Below, in pieces: positions 43,084 to 51,179 of a stretch of 54,664 nt of DNA. This stretch comes from JBBIND01 sp037444075 (GTDB lineage: Bacteria > Acidobacteriota > Terriglobia > Bryobacterales > Bryobacteraceae): the NCBI GenBank assembly GCA_037444075.1, contig JBBIND010000019.1, positions 1-54,664 of the forward strand, written 5' to 3'. The translations under genes and the position numbers were made by a program. The notes beneath the pieces were generated by a model. It did no database searches and was not told where the DNA came from. It saw only the letters and a list, made by a program, of their open reading frames with translations. The stretch's first letter is position 1. Every line of letters starts with the position of its first letter.

Positions 43084-43115
43084 GCACGCGGCCGGCTTGC
43101 GGGCCGGCCGTGTGC
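43084..43115 (+). terminator. strong hairpin after gpmA (no T-tract)
   Basis: 13-bp stem: GCACG+CGGCCGGC (43084-43096), loop TTGCGG, GCCGGCCG+TGTGC (43103-43115), one G-T wobble. No poly-T follows; instead TATTCT, a -10-like hexamer for the next gene, begins at the next base. Confidence 0.5.
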
Positions 43116-43129
43116 TATTCTGGTAGGGA

Positions 43130-43504
43130 GTGATTTTACGATTGGCCAGCATAGGAATGTGCCTGCTGCTAGCGGGCACTTTATTCGCAGCCAATTGTGT
43201 GTCCTGCAGCCTCGTTGAAGAGCAGGACCAGGGCGCCCACGAATGCTGCCCCGCAACCATCCCCGAGCAGCAATCACAACAGCAGGATCCGGAAGAGGCT
43301 GAGAACTGCGTCCACGACCATCCCGTCCCGGAGTTGGTCTCCAAGGTCGACCATCACCCCACACTGACGCTGGAAATCGGCTCGGCCAATTCTGCGGAAC
43401 CGGGAACCTCATTAATCGGACCCGCCGGGGTGGCCCTGGAGGCCAGTCCTCCCATCCACTCCCCCCCTCGCATATATCTGCTGTCCTCCTGTCTGTTGAT
43501 CTGA
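43130..43504 (+). CDS. small exported Cys/His-containing protein
   Basis: 124 aa beginning with a signal peptide (LASIGMCLLLAGTLFAANC). The mature part has several Cys and His residues (CVSCSLVEE; AHECCPAT; ENCVHDHPVPE; KVDHHP), possible metal ligands, and ends hydrophobic (IYLLSSCLLI). No family recognised. It precedes a copper-type efflux operon by 79 bp on the same strand, so a periplasmic metal-binding or sensing role is a reasonable guess. TATTCT ends 8 nt before the GTG start, and TAGGGAG may act as Shine-Dalgarno. Confidence 0.6.
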   Translation: MILRLASIGMCLLLAGTLFAANCVSCSLVEEQDQGAHECCPATIPEQQSQQQDPEEAENCVHDHPVPELVSKVDHHPTLTLEIGSANSAEPGTSLIGPAGVALEASPPIHSPPRIYLLSSCLLI

Positions 43505-43583
43505 ACCTTCCTCGCGTCTGTTCACACGAATAGTCCAATAAATCCGCGCCTAAGTTGCATGTAGGCCGGAAAGGAGGTGGAAG

Positions 43584-44852
43584 GTGATAAACAGGTTCGT
43601 TATCCCGTTGCTTTGCATCGCAACCCTCGCGGCAGCGGCGGAAAACTCGGGCACAAGGCTTCGTCTGGAGCCGTTGCTGGCTGAAGCGGTTCAGACGCAT
43701 CCCGACATACTGGCCGCCAGGATGAGGTATCAGGCGGCCCGCCAACGTCCGAGCCAGGAAAGCAGTCTGCCAGACCCCATGCTCAGCGTGGGCTACACGT
43801 CATCCGGCAGCCCGCGTCCATTTGCAGGGATAGGCATGGAACCCACGAGCAACGCGGGATTCATGGTCTCGCAGGAGTTTCCCTTCCCTGGCAAGCGGAA
43901 ACTGATGGGCGAGATGGCCAGCAAGGAAGCCGCCGCTGAGTTCGAGCAGTATCAGCAGACGCAACTGAAGGTCATTTCGCAGATCAAACAGGCCTACCAC
44001 CGCTTGCACGACACCTATGCGCGCATTGCAGTGATGGAGAAAAGCCGGGATCTGCTCAGGAAGTTCCTGCTGATCAGTGAAGTTCAATACACCGTGGGAC
44101 GCGCCGCGCAACAGGACCTCTTCAAGGCGCAAACCCAGTTGTCCATTCTGGAGACGAGGATCCTCCGCATGGAGCAGGAAAAGCGCTCATTCGCGGCCGA
44201 AATCAACAGCCTGCTCAGCCGTCCGCCGGATGCTCCGGTGGCTCAGCCGGTGGACATCGGGCTGCGCGGCTTCAGTCTTAACCTGGACGCACTGCTGGCC
44301 TCCGCACGCGACCACGCGCCCATGCTGCTTAAAGATGAACGCATGATTCAGCGCTCTGAACTGGCGGTGAACCTGGCGCGTAAGGAATTCTACCCCGACT
44401 ACACCGTCTCGGCAGGCTACTTCAACATGGGCAACATGCCGGATATGTACGAAGTCCGCGTGGACTTCAAACTCCCGGCATATTTCTGGCGCAAACAGCG
44501 GCCAGGAGTGGCGGAGAAGGTGAGCCTGCTCAACGAGGCGAGGCGCAACTACCAGAGTTCCGCCCAGTCCCTGATGTTCCGCATCAAGGATGATTACCTG
44601 ATTGCTGAAACTTCCCACCGGCTGGCCCGCTTGTACAGCACCACTGTCGTGCCGCAGGCCAGCCTGACTCTGGAATCCTCCATCCCGGCGTATGAGGCCG
44701 GCACGGTGGATTTCCTGACACTGTTGATGAACTTCATGACGATGGTGGAGTTCGAAGAGAACTACTACCAGGAGATGCTCAGTTATCACCTCGCCCTGAT
44801 ACGGCTTGAGGAAATGATCGGAATGCATCTGATCGATGAGGAGGCGCGATGA
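43584..44852 (+). CDS. TolC-family outer membrane efflux protein (CusC/CzcC-like)
   Basis: 422-aa outer-membrane channel of a tripartite heavy-metal exporter. Signal peptide INRFVIPLLCIATLAAAAE; the mature protein is the typical pair of helical-hairpin repeats (LEPLLAEAVQTHPDILAARM; KVISQIKQAYHRLHDTYARI; AVNLARKEFYPDYTVSAGYF; SLTLESSIPAYEAGTVDFL). Length matches OEP family members. The GTG start has a strong GGAGGTGGAAGG region upstream. Its stop overlaps the adaptor start (ATGA). No lipobox cysteine is seen, unlike E. coli CusC. Confidence 0.9.
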   Translation: MINRFVIPLLCIATLAAAAENSGTRLRLEPLLAEAVQTHPDILAARMRYQAARQRPSQESSLPDPMLSVGYTSSGSPRPFAGIGMEPTSNAGFMVSQEFPFPGKRKLMGEMASKEAAAEFEQYQQTQLKVISQIKQAYHRLHDTYARIAVMEKSRDLLRKFLLISEVQYTVGRAAQQDLFKAQTQLSILETRILRMEQEKRSFAAEINSLLSRPPDAPVAQPVDIGLRGFSLNLDALLASARDHAPMLLKDERMIQRSELAVNLARKEFYPDYTVSAGYFNMGNMPDMYEVRVDFKLPAYFWRKQRPGVAEKVSLLNEARRNYQSSAQSLMFRIKDDYLIAETSHRLARLYSTTVVPQASLTLESSIPAYEAGTVDFLTLLMNFMTMVEFEENYYQEMLSYHLALIRLEEMIGMHLIDEEAR

Positions 44853-46309
44853 AAACCGGCCGCTGGATATTGATTGTTCTCCTGCTCGGCCTGGGTTTCC
44901 TGGCGGGCTACGGCTACGGGCGCTGGTACGCCAAAGGCACGGGCATGACAACTGCAGTCTCAAAGGACGGCAGGAAGATCCTGTACTACCACTGCCCCAT
45001 GCACCCCAACTACCGCTCCGACCGTCCCGGCACAGCTCCTTGCTGCGGCATGAAGCTGGAGCCGGTCTACGAAGAGGGTGAAGCCGCACCACCGCAGGCC
45101 GAGCGCAAAGTGCTTTACTATCGTGATCCGCAGGACCACAGCTACCGCAGTGACGTACCGGGCTTGAACCCGGAAACCGGCGCGGAACTCGAACCGGTGT
45201 ACGAAGGCGATCCCGCTTCAATGCCGCCGGGCACGGTGCGCATTTCCGCCGAACGGCAGCAACTCATAGGCGTGCGCTTCGGCGAGGTGGAACACACCAC
45301 TACCGAAGAAACGCTGCGGGCGGTGGGCAAGGTGGCCATCGACGAGCGCCGCGTGGTCACGGTCCACTCCAAAGTGGATGGCTGGATTGAGAAGGTGCAC
45401 GTGGATTTCACCGGGCAGCTCATCCAGAAAGGCCAGCCGCTGCTTACGCTGTACAGCCCGGACATGCTGGCCACACAGCAGGAGTATCTGCTCGCCTTGC
45501 GCGCCCGGGATACGCTGCGCCGCAGTCCTCTGGCGGACGCCTCCGGACACAGCGAGTCTCTGCTTCAGGCGGCGCGGCGCCGGCTTCAACTGTGGGATCT
45601 TTCCGACCAGCAGATTGAGGAAATCGGCCGAACGGGAACGCCCATCAAGAACTTCACGATTTATGCTCCCTCCAGCGGGTTCGTGACGGAACGGAATGCC
45701 CTCGCCAACCAGCGCATCACACCGGAAACCACGCTCTACACAATCACGGACCTGAGCCACGTCTGGATTCTGGCGGACGTCTTTGAGTATGAAGCCGCCC
45801 GAGTGCGCCTCAACCAGAACGCTACCATTCAGCTTTCCTACTTCCCAGGCAAGAACATCCCCGCCAAGGTGACCTACATCATGCCGCAGGTGGATCCCAT
45901 GACGCGGACTCTGAAGGTTCGCCTGGAAGCCCACAACCCGGCCCATCTGCTGAAACCGGAGATGTTCGTGGACGTGGTGTTCCGCAGTTCGATGCCGCGC
46001 ATGCTGACTGTTCCGCTCGAAGCGATTCTCGACACCGGGTTGCGCAAGACCGTCTTCGTGGATCGGGGCAATGGCTACTTCGAACCGCGGCAAGTGACGA
46101 CGGGCGCGAGGGCGGATGGCCGCATCCAGGTTCTCAGCGGGCTGCAAGCAGGTGAGCGCGTAGTCACTTCCGGCAACTTCCTGATCGACTCCGAGAGCCA
46201 GCTGAAATCCGCCGCCACGGCGATGACAGGGCATCAGCATGGAGCAGCGCCGGCGGGCGAGCCGCAGCCCAAGGCGGCGGCTCCTGCACAAGAGCACAAA
46301 CATGATTAA
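44849..46309 (+). CDS. RND efflux periplasmic adaptor, CusB-like, with heavy-metal-binding domains
   Basis: 486-aa membrane-fusion protein linking pump and channel. N-terminal membrane anchor (LIVLLLGLGFLAGYGYG), then a heavy-metal-binding domain (YYHCPMHPNYRS...CCGMKLEPVY, Cys49/Cys65/Cys66 with Met and His) and a second copy (YYRDPQDHSYRSDVPGLNPE, to ~118) that lacks the cysteines. The core follows: lipoyl/barrel sequence VHSKVDGWIEKVHVDFTGQL, a helical hairpin, SGFVTERNALANQRI and LFVDVVFRSS-like beta domain. A His/Pro-rich tail (TGHQHGAAPAGEPQ, EHKHD) ends the protein and may also bind metal. Overlaps the pump gene by 8 nt. Confidence 0.92.
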   Translation: MKTGRWILIVLLLGLGFLAGYGYGRWYAKGTGMTTAVSKDGRKILYYHCPMHPNYRSDRPGTAPCCGMKLEPVYEEGEAAPPQAERKVLYYRDPQDHSYRSDVPGLNPETGAELEPVYEGDPASMPPGTVRISAERQQLIGVRFGEVEHTTTEETLRAVGKVAIDERRVVTVHSKVDGWIEKVHVDFTGQLIQKGQPLLTLYSPDMLATQQEYLLALRARDTLRRSPLADASGHSESLLQAARRRLQLWDLSDQQIEEIGRTGTPIKNFTIYAPSSGFVTERNALANQRITPETTLYTITDLSHVWILADVFEYEAARVRLNQNATIQLSYFPGKNIPAKVTYIMPQVDPMTRTLKVRLEAHNPAHLLKPEMFVDVVFRSSMPRMLTVPLEAILDTGLRKTVFVDRGNGYFEPRQVTTGARADGRIQVLSGLQAGERVVTSGNFLIDSESQLKSAATAMTGHQHGAAPAGEPQPKAAAPAQEHKHD

Positions 46310-49300
46310 CCGGATCATCGATTTCTCAGCGGAGAACAAGCTGGTCGTTCTGCTGATGGTCGCCGCTGGCGTGCTCGGCGGCATCTGGTCCATGTACAAC
46401 GTGCCGCTGGATGCCATCCCGGATCTGAGCGACACGCAGGTGATCGTCTACTCACGATGGGACCAAAGCCCTGACATCATCGAGGACCAGGTCACCTACC
46501 CCATCGTCACATCCATGTTGGGCGCGCCCAAGGTGCGGGCAGTGCGCGGTTTCTCCGATTTCGGGTACTCGTTTGTCTACATCATTTTCGAGGACGACAC
46601 GGACATTTACTGGGCGCGTTCGCGCACACTGGAATACCTGTCCGGCGTGATGCCGCGGCTGCCGAAGGGCGTGCAGACGGAACTCGGACCGGACGCCACG
46701 GGTCTGGGTTGGGTGTATCAATACGCGCTGGTGGACACCTCGGGCAAGCACGACCTGGCCGAATTGCGCTCGTTGCAGGACTGGTTTCTGAATTACCACC
46801 TTAAGGCTCTTCCGGGCGTGGCGGAGGTCGCTCCCCTGGGCGGCTTTGTGCGGCAGTACCAGATCAACGTCGATCCCAACCGCCTGCAGGCTTACAACAT
46901 GTCCATCTCCAAGGTGGTGGATGCCGTGCGGGCGGGCAACGCCGACGTGGGCGGACGCCTGCTCGAGTTCGGTGGAGCCGAGTACATGATCCGGGGCCGC
47001 GGCTACGCGACCTCGGTGGAAGACATCCGCAATATCTCCTTGGGAGCCACTCCGGGTGGAGTGCCCATCCGGGTGGCGGATATAGGCAGCGTCACGCTGG
47101 GCCCGGATGTGCGGCGCGGCGTCTCCGACCTGAACGGGGAAGGCGAGGTGGTCTCCGGCATCATCGTCATGCGCCAGGGAGAGAACGCCCTGGACGTCAT
47201 CGAGGGCGTCAAGGAGAAGCTGAAGGAACTCGAGCCGGGCTTGCCCGAGGGCGTCAAGCTCGTCACCGCCTATGACCGCTCAGAGCTGATTCTGAAAGCC
47301 ATCGACAACCTGAAGACAACCCTGACCGCGGAGTTGATCGTTGTCGCGCTCGTGATTCTGATCTTCCTGTGGCACATCCCGAGTTCCACCATCCCGGTCG
47401 TCACCATTCCCATCACCATCATCCTCTCCTTCATACCGATGAAGATGATGAACATCACCACCAACATCATGTCGCTGGGAGGCATTGCCATCGCCATCGG
47501 AGCGATGGTGGACGCGGCCATCGTGGTGGTGGAGCAGACTCACAAGAAACTGGAGGAGTGGGAGCGTGACGGGCGCAAGGAGGACTACCACCACGTGGTG
47601 GTCAGCGCGGTGAAAGAGGTTGGCGGGCCCAGCTTCTTCGCCTTGCTGGTGATTGCGGTCTCCTTCGTCCCCGTCCTGGCGCTGGAAGCGCAGGAAGGCC
47701 GGCTGTTCAAGCCGCTGGCCTACACCAAGAACTTCGCGATGGTGATGGCAGCCGTACTGGCGATCACGCTGGACCCGGTGATGCGGCTGATGTTCACGCA
47801 CGCCCGGAACTTCGATTTCCGTCCGCGTTTCCTGTGCCGTGCCTTCAACGCCGTCCTGGTTGGGAAGATCCACAGCGAGGAGAAACACCCCGTCAGCCGC
47901 ATTCTGATCCGGCTGTATGAACCCGTAGCGGCGTGGAGCTTGCGCCACAAGTGGCTGGTGATCGGCGGCTCCATCGTGATCATGCTGGCCACGATTCCCG
48001 TTTACATGCAGCTCGGATCCGAATTCATGCCGCCGCTCGATGAAGAGTCTCTGTTCTACATGCCGTCCACGCTGCCGGGCCTCTCGGTGACGGAGGCGCA
48101 GAAGCTGCTACAGGTGCAGGACCGGCTGATCCTGCAGTTTCCTGAAGTGGACCGCGTGATGGGCAAAGCCGGGCGGGCGGAAACATCCACGGACCCGGCG
48201 CCGCTCTCGATGATGGAGACGGTCATTCTGCTGAAGCCCAAGAGCGAGTGGCGCAGCGTCGATACGTGGTACTCGGATTGGGCCCCGGAATGGGCCAAGC
48301 GCATCTTCCGGCACATCACGCCGGACCACATTTCCACGGAAGATCTGATCGAAGAGCTCAATGAAGCCGTGAAACTGCCTGGCGTTTCGAACGCCTGGAC
48401 CATGCCCATCAAGGCACGCATCGACATGCTGACAACGGGCGTGCGCACTCCGGTCGGCATCAAAGTGTTCGGGTCCGACATCCATACGATTGAGATGATC
48501 GGCACGCAACTGGAGGCCCTGCTGCCGCAGGTGCCCGGCAGCCGCAATGTCTTCGCGGAGCGGACCGGCGGTGGGTACTTTCTCGACCTGATTTGGCGCC
48601 GTGAAGAACTGGCGCGGTACGGCCTGACGATTGACGACGCCCAGATGATCGTCATGAACGCCATTGGCGGGGAGAACATCACCACCACCGTGGAGGGACG
48701 CGCGCGCTACCCCGTGAACGTGCGCTACATGCGGGATTTCCGCAGCGACGTGGATGCCATCGGCCGCGCCCTGGTGCCGGTGATGGGCGGCTCCCTGCAA
48801 GTACCCGTCTCTCAGCTGGCCGAGGTGAAACTGACCTACGGACCGGGCATGCTGCGCAACGAAGACGCCATGCTCACCGGCTACGTCTATGTGGATGTCG
48901 CCGACCGGGACATCGGCGGCTACGTGGAGGAAGCCAAGGCGCTGGTCCGCGAGAAGATCAAGCTGCCGCCGGGTTACTCGCTGGCCTGGAGCGGGCAGTA
49001 CGAATCCATGGAGCGCGTGAAGGAGCGCCTCATCATCGTGGTGCCCATGACGCTGTTCATCATCTTCCTGTTGCTCTACATGAACACGAAGTCCACGGCC
49101 AAAACGCTGATTGTCGTGCTGGCGGTTCCCTTCTCTGCCGTGGGCGCTGTCTGGCTGCTCTACCTGCTCGGCTACAACATGAGCATTGGCGTGTGGGTGG
49201 GGTTGATTGCTCTGCTCGGCGTCGACGCCGGAACAGGTGTGTTCATGCTGCTCTATCTCGACCTGGCTTACGAAAAGGCCAGGAAAGAGGGCAAGCTACG

Positions 49301-49559
49301 CAATCTAGCGGATTTGCGGGCCGCCGTCATGGAGGGCGCCGTAAAACGCATCCGGCCGAAGTTTATGACGGTCGCCACGATGTTCGTCGGACTCCTCCCC
49401 ATCATGTGGTCCACGGGAACCGGCGCCGACGTGATGAAGCGCATCGCGGCGCCGATGATTGGAGGAATTCTCACCTCTTTCATTTTGGAACTGGTCGTTT
49501 ATCCGGCCGTCTACGAGGTATGGAAATGGCATTTCGATTTGAAAAAACGGTTGTCCTGA
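46302..49559 (+). CDS. heavy-metal RND efflux pump, CusA/CzcA-like
   Basis: 1085-aa HME-RND inner-membrane pump, probably for Cu(I)/Ag(I). Start ATG 46302 (MINRIIDFSAENKLVVLLMV) fits the family; the longer frame upstream overlaps the adaptor. Diagnostic HME sequence: MVDAAIVVVEQ (relay Asp in TM4), GRAETSTDPAPLSMMETVIL, RIDMLTTGVRTPVGIKV. Methionines in FYMPSTLPG, LSMMET and RIDMLTTG are at the places I expect for the Cu(I) triad of E. coli CusA (from memory). In TM helix 10/11 the motif reads GVDAGTGVFML where CusA has GVAAEFGVVML, so the usual relay Glu is Gly with an Asp two residues earlier. RPKFMT keeps the Lys. Confidence 0.94.
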   Translation: MINRIIDFSAENKLVVLLMVAAGVLGGIWSMYNVPLDAIPDLSDTQVIVYSRWDQSPDIIEDQVTYPIVTSMLGAPKVRAVRGFSDFGYSFVYIIFEDDTDIYWARSRTLEYLSGVMPRLPKGVQTELGPDATGLGWVYQYALVDTSGKHDLAELRSLQDWFLNYHLKALPGVAEVAPLGGFVRQYQINVDPNRLQAYNMSISKVVDAVRAGNADVGGRLLEFGGAEYMIRGRGYATSVEDIRNISLGATPGGVPIRVADIGSVTLGPDVRRGVSDLNGEGEVVSGIIVMRQGENALDVIEGVKEKLKELEPGLPEGVKLVTAYDRSELILKAIDNLKTTLTAELIVVALVILIFLWHIPSSTIPVVTIPITIILSFIPMKMMNITTNIMSLGGIAIAIGAMVDAAIVVVEQTHKKLEEWERDGRKEDYHHVVVSAVKEVGGPSFFALLVIAVSFVPVLALEAQEGRLFKPLAYTKNFAMVMAAVLAITLDPVMRLMFTHARNFDFRPRFLCRAFNAVLVGKIHSEEKHPVSRILIRLYEPVAAWSLRHKWLVIGGSIVIMLATIPVYMQLGSEFMPPLDEESLFYMPSTLPGLSVTEAQKLLQVQDRLILQFPEVDRVMGKAGRAETSTDPAPLSMMETVILLKPKSEWRSVDTWYSDWAPEWAKRIFRHITPDHISTEDLIEELNEAVKLPGVSNAWTMPIKARIDMLTTGVRTPVGIKVFGSDIHTIEMIGTQLEALLPQVPGSRNVFAERTGGGYFLDLIWRREELARYGLTIDDAQMIVMNAIGGENITTTVEGRARYPVNVRYMRDFRSDVDAIGRALVPVMGGSLQVPVSQLAEVKLTYGPGMLRNEDAMLTGYVYVDVADRDIGGYVEEAKALVREKIKLPPGYSLAWSGQYESMERVKERLIIVVPMTLFIIFLLLYMNTKSTAKTLIVVLAVPFSAVGAVWLLYLLGYNMSIGVWVGLIALLGVDAGTGVFMLLYLDLAYEKARKEGKLRNLADLRAAVMEGAVKRIRPKFMTVATMFVGLLPIMWSTGTGADVMKRIAAPMIGGILTSFILELVVYPAVYEVWKWHFDLKKRLS

Positions 49560-50278
49560 GCGCCGCTGTAGCGGTCCTGCTGCTCAGTCCGGCGGTTGTG
49601 CGCGGGGAAATTCAATTCCAGGTGCGTCATGACCACTGGCGCAAGTACTGCTCCGGCAGCCTGGTGGTCACCGAAAGCGGAGTCTCTTATCAGGAGGAGA
49701 ATCCCAAGAAGAAGCCCGGCGAGTTGCATGCGTGGAGTTGGGATTTCCAGGACATCCAGCAATTGCTGATCGCTCCGCGAATGCTGAAGGTACTCAGCTA
49801 CAAAGACAACAAATGGAAGCTCGGTTCTGACCAAGAATATGAGTTCACGCTGGACCAAGGCGACTTTGAAGCCGCGTACAGCGCTTTGAAGGACCGCTTG
49901 GACGAGCGCCTGGTGGCTGCCCTGGCAGCGGAAATCGAGCCGCTGTGGCAGTTGCCGGTGAAGCACCTGAAACGATTCGCCGGGTCGGAGGGCGTGCTGC
50001 TGGTAGGCAAGGACCTGGTAGTTTACCGGTCTGAGAAGGAAGGCGAGTCCCGCACGTGGCGGCTGAAGGACATTGAAAATGTCAGCAGCGCGGGGCCGTT
50101 TCAACTCACCCTCACCACCTACGAGCGTGCGCGGACCCACTACGGAAGTTTGAAGGGTTTTGATTTTCAACTGAAGCAGGCGCTCAGCGAAGAGCGCTAC
50201 ACGGCCTTGTGGAGGAGTCTGAACCGCACCAAGGGGCCGGAAGTTTTGATTTCTATTCTCGAAAAGGAGTCTCGCTAA
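49526..50278 (+). CDS. exported protein of unknown function in copper operon
   Basis: 250 aa with a signal peptide (KTVVLSAAVAVLLLSPAVVRG). The mature part reads like two PH/GRAM-type beta domains (FQVRHDHWRKYCSGSLVVTE, GVSYQEENPKKKPGELHAWS; VLLVGKDLVVYRSEKEGES, TWRLKDIENVSSAGPF), a guess from strand pattern. I chose ATG 49526 because GAGG lies 7 nt upstream; it overlaps the pump gene by 34 bp in another frame. Only one Cys is present, so it is not an obvious metal chaperone. Likely an envelope accessory of the exporter. Confidence 0.75.
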   Translation: MAFRFEKTVVLSAAVAVLLLSPAVVRGEIQFQVRHDHWRKYCSGSLVVTESGVSYQEENPKKKPGELHAWSWDFQDIQQLLIAPRMLKVLSYKDNKWKLGSDQEYEFTLDQGDFEAAYSALKDRLDERLVAALAAEIEPLWQLPVKHLKRFAGSEGVLLVGKDLVVYRSEKEGESRTWRLKDIENVSSAGPFQLTLTTYERARTHYGSLKGFDFQLKQALSEERYTALWRSLNRTKGPEVLISILEKESR

Positions 50279-50605
50279 ATGAGAAGACTATTGATTCTGG
50301 TATTTGCCTTCGCCGCTCTGGTGGCGGCGGACACGAAGAAGGGCACGTTTACGGGCGTGATCACCTGCACCATGTGCGGAGCTGATCACAAAGCGATGAA
50401 GGTCACCCCGGATGACAAATGCGTGCGCGAGTGCGTGCGCCATCATGGTTCGCGCTACGGGCTGCTTGACGGCAACAAGGTCTACATGCTCAGCGATCAG
50501 AAGACGCCGGAAGCGTTCGCCGCTCAAAAGGTGAAGGTGACGGGCGTGCTTTACACCAAGACCAACATCATCAAGGTGGAGAAGATCGAGGCAGCAGCCA
50601 AGTAA
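50279..50605 (+). CDS. small exported CxxC protein
   Basis: 108 aa with a signal peptide (LLILVFAFAALVAADT). The mature domain has C30xxC33 (ITCTMCGADHKAM), C48xxxC52 (DKCVRECVRHH), nearby His37/55/56, then an OB-like beta segment (KVYMLSDQKTPEAFAAQKVK, VTGVLYTKTNIIKVEKIE). Similar exported proteins of the form SMCGADH-CVRxCV occur in Acidobacteria; the role is unknown, but the ligand set fits metal binding. The ATG directly follows the preceding stop, behind AAGGAG. Last gene of the efflux operon. Confidence 0.8.
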   Translation: MRRLLILVFAFAALVAADTKKGTFTGVITCTMCGADHKAMKVTPDDKCVRECVRHHGSRYGLLDGNKVYMLSDQKTPEAFAAQKVKVTGVLYTKTNIIKVEKIEAAAK

Positions 50606-50614
50606 CGGCTCATC

Positions 50615-50629
50615 GCGGCGAATCGCCGC
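50615..50629 (+). terminator. hairpin after the copper operon
   Basis: GCGGCG-AAT-CGCCGC, a perfect 6-bp stem with 3-nt loop 10 bp after the stop. No T-tract, so termination strength is uncertain; it lies between convergent genes. Confidence 0.4.
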
Positions 50630-50667
50630 AGCACAGGTGAGATGGGACGGGCTCCCGCCCGCCCCTC

Positions 50668-51168
50668 CTACTTCACCTTGGGCTTGATGCCCACGATCGT
50701 CAGCGGAATACCGCTGCGTGAAACCGTCGCCCGGCCGGTCAGGGACTCGCTGGATTCCCACCAGCACTCGGTCGGGCGGCGGTTGTCGCTCCACCGTTGC
50801 TCCGGCAGGCTGAAGATCGCCTTGCCGCCGCTCAGAAAGACGAAGCCCCAGCGGGTTGAACCGGCTGGGCCATCTTCGAAAATCTTCATCGCGGACAGGC
50901 GCACTTCTGCCTGCCCGCCTTTGCCCTGCGAAACGCTGAAGGTGAATTCGAACGACCCGTCGCGTGGATCGCCAGCCTGCAAAAGAAGGGCCCCTCCTGA
51001 AACGGGCAATACGAAGTCCTTTTCCAGGAAGCCGTCGATTTCCGGCTCCGGCCTCCGCTGCCGGATTGCTGTCCGGATCCGGTCGATTTCCTGCTCCGCC
51101 GTGGCAGGCTGGCCCCTTAACTGATAGGGCCGCAGAAAGGCATTAAGGAGCGCCTGATTGGTGTACAT
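50668..51168 (-). CDS. hypothetical protein, possibly 5'-truncated
   Basis: 166 aa from ATG 51168: NQALLNAFLRPYQLRGQPAT, helical start, then a beta-rich part (VLPVSGGALLLQAGDPRDGS; FEFTFSVSQGKGGQAEVRLS; RWGFVFLSGGKAIFSLPEQRW) ending SGIPLTIVGIKPKVK. No family recognised. The frame stays open upstream with plausible sequence (VRVQLTLPG) before running into the receptor pseudogene. The original gene may therefore have been longer, with its 5' end lost in the deletion that joined it to the receptor remnant. No Shine-Dalgarno is evident. Confidence 0.5.
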   Translation of the reverse strand: MYTNQALLNAFLRPYQLRGQPATAEQEIDRIRTAIRQRRPEPEIDGFLEKDFVLPVSGGALLLQAGDPRDGSFEFTFSVSQGKGGQAEVRLSAMKIFEDGPAGSTRWGFVFLSGGKAIFSLPEQRWSDNRRPTECWWESSESLTGRATVSRSGIPLTIVGIKPKVK

Positions 51169-51179
51169 GCCGGGCAGAG

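Noticed and set aside
42291..43745. 484-codon minus-strand frame across gpmA and the next genes
   Set aside because: Overlaps three well-supported genes and has no domain signature.
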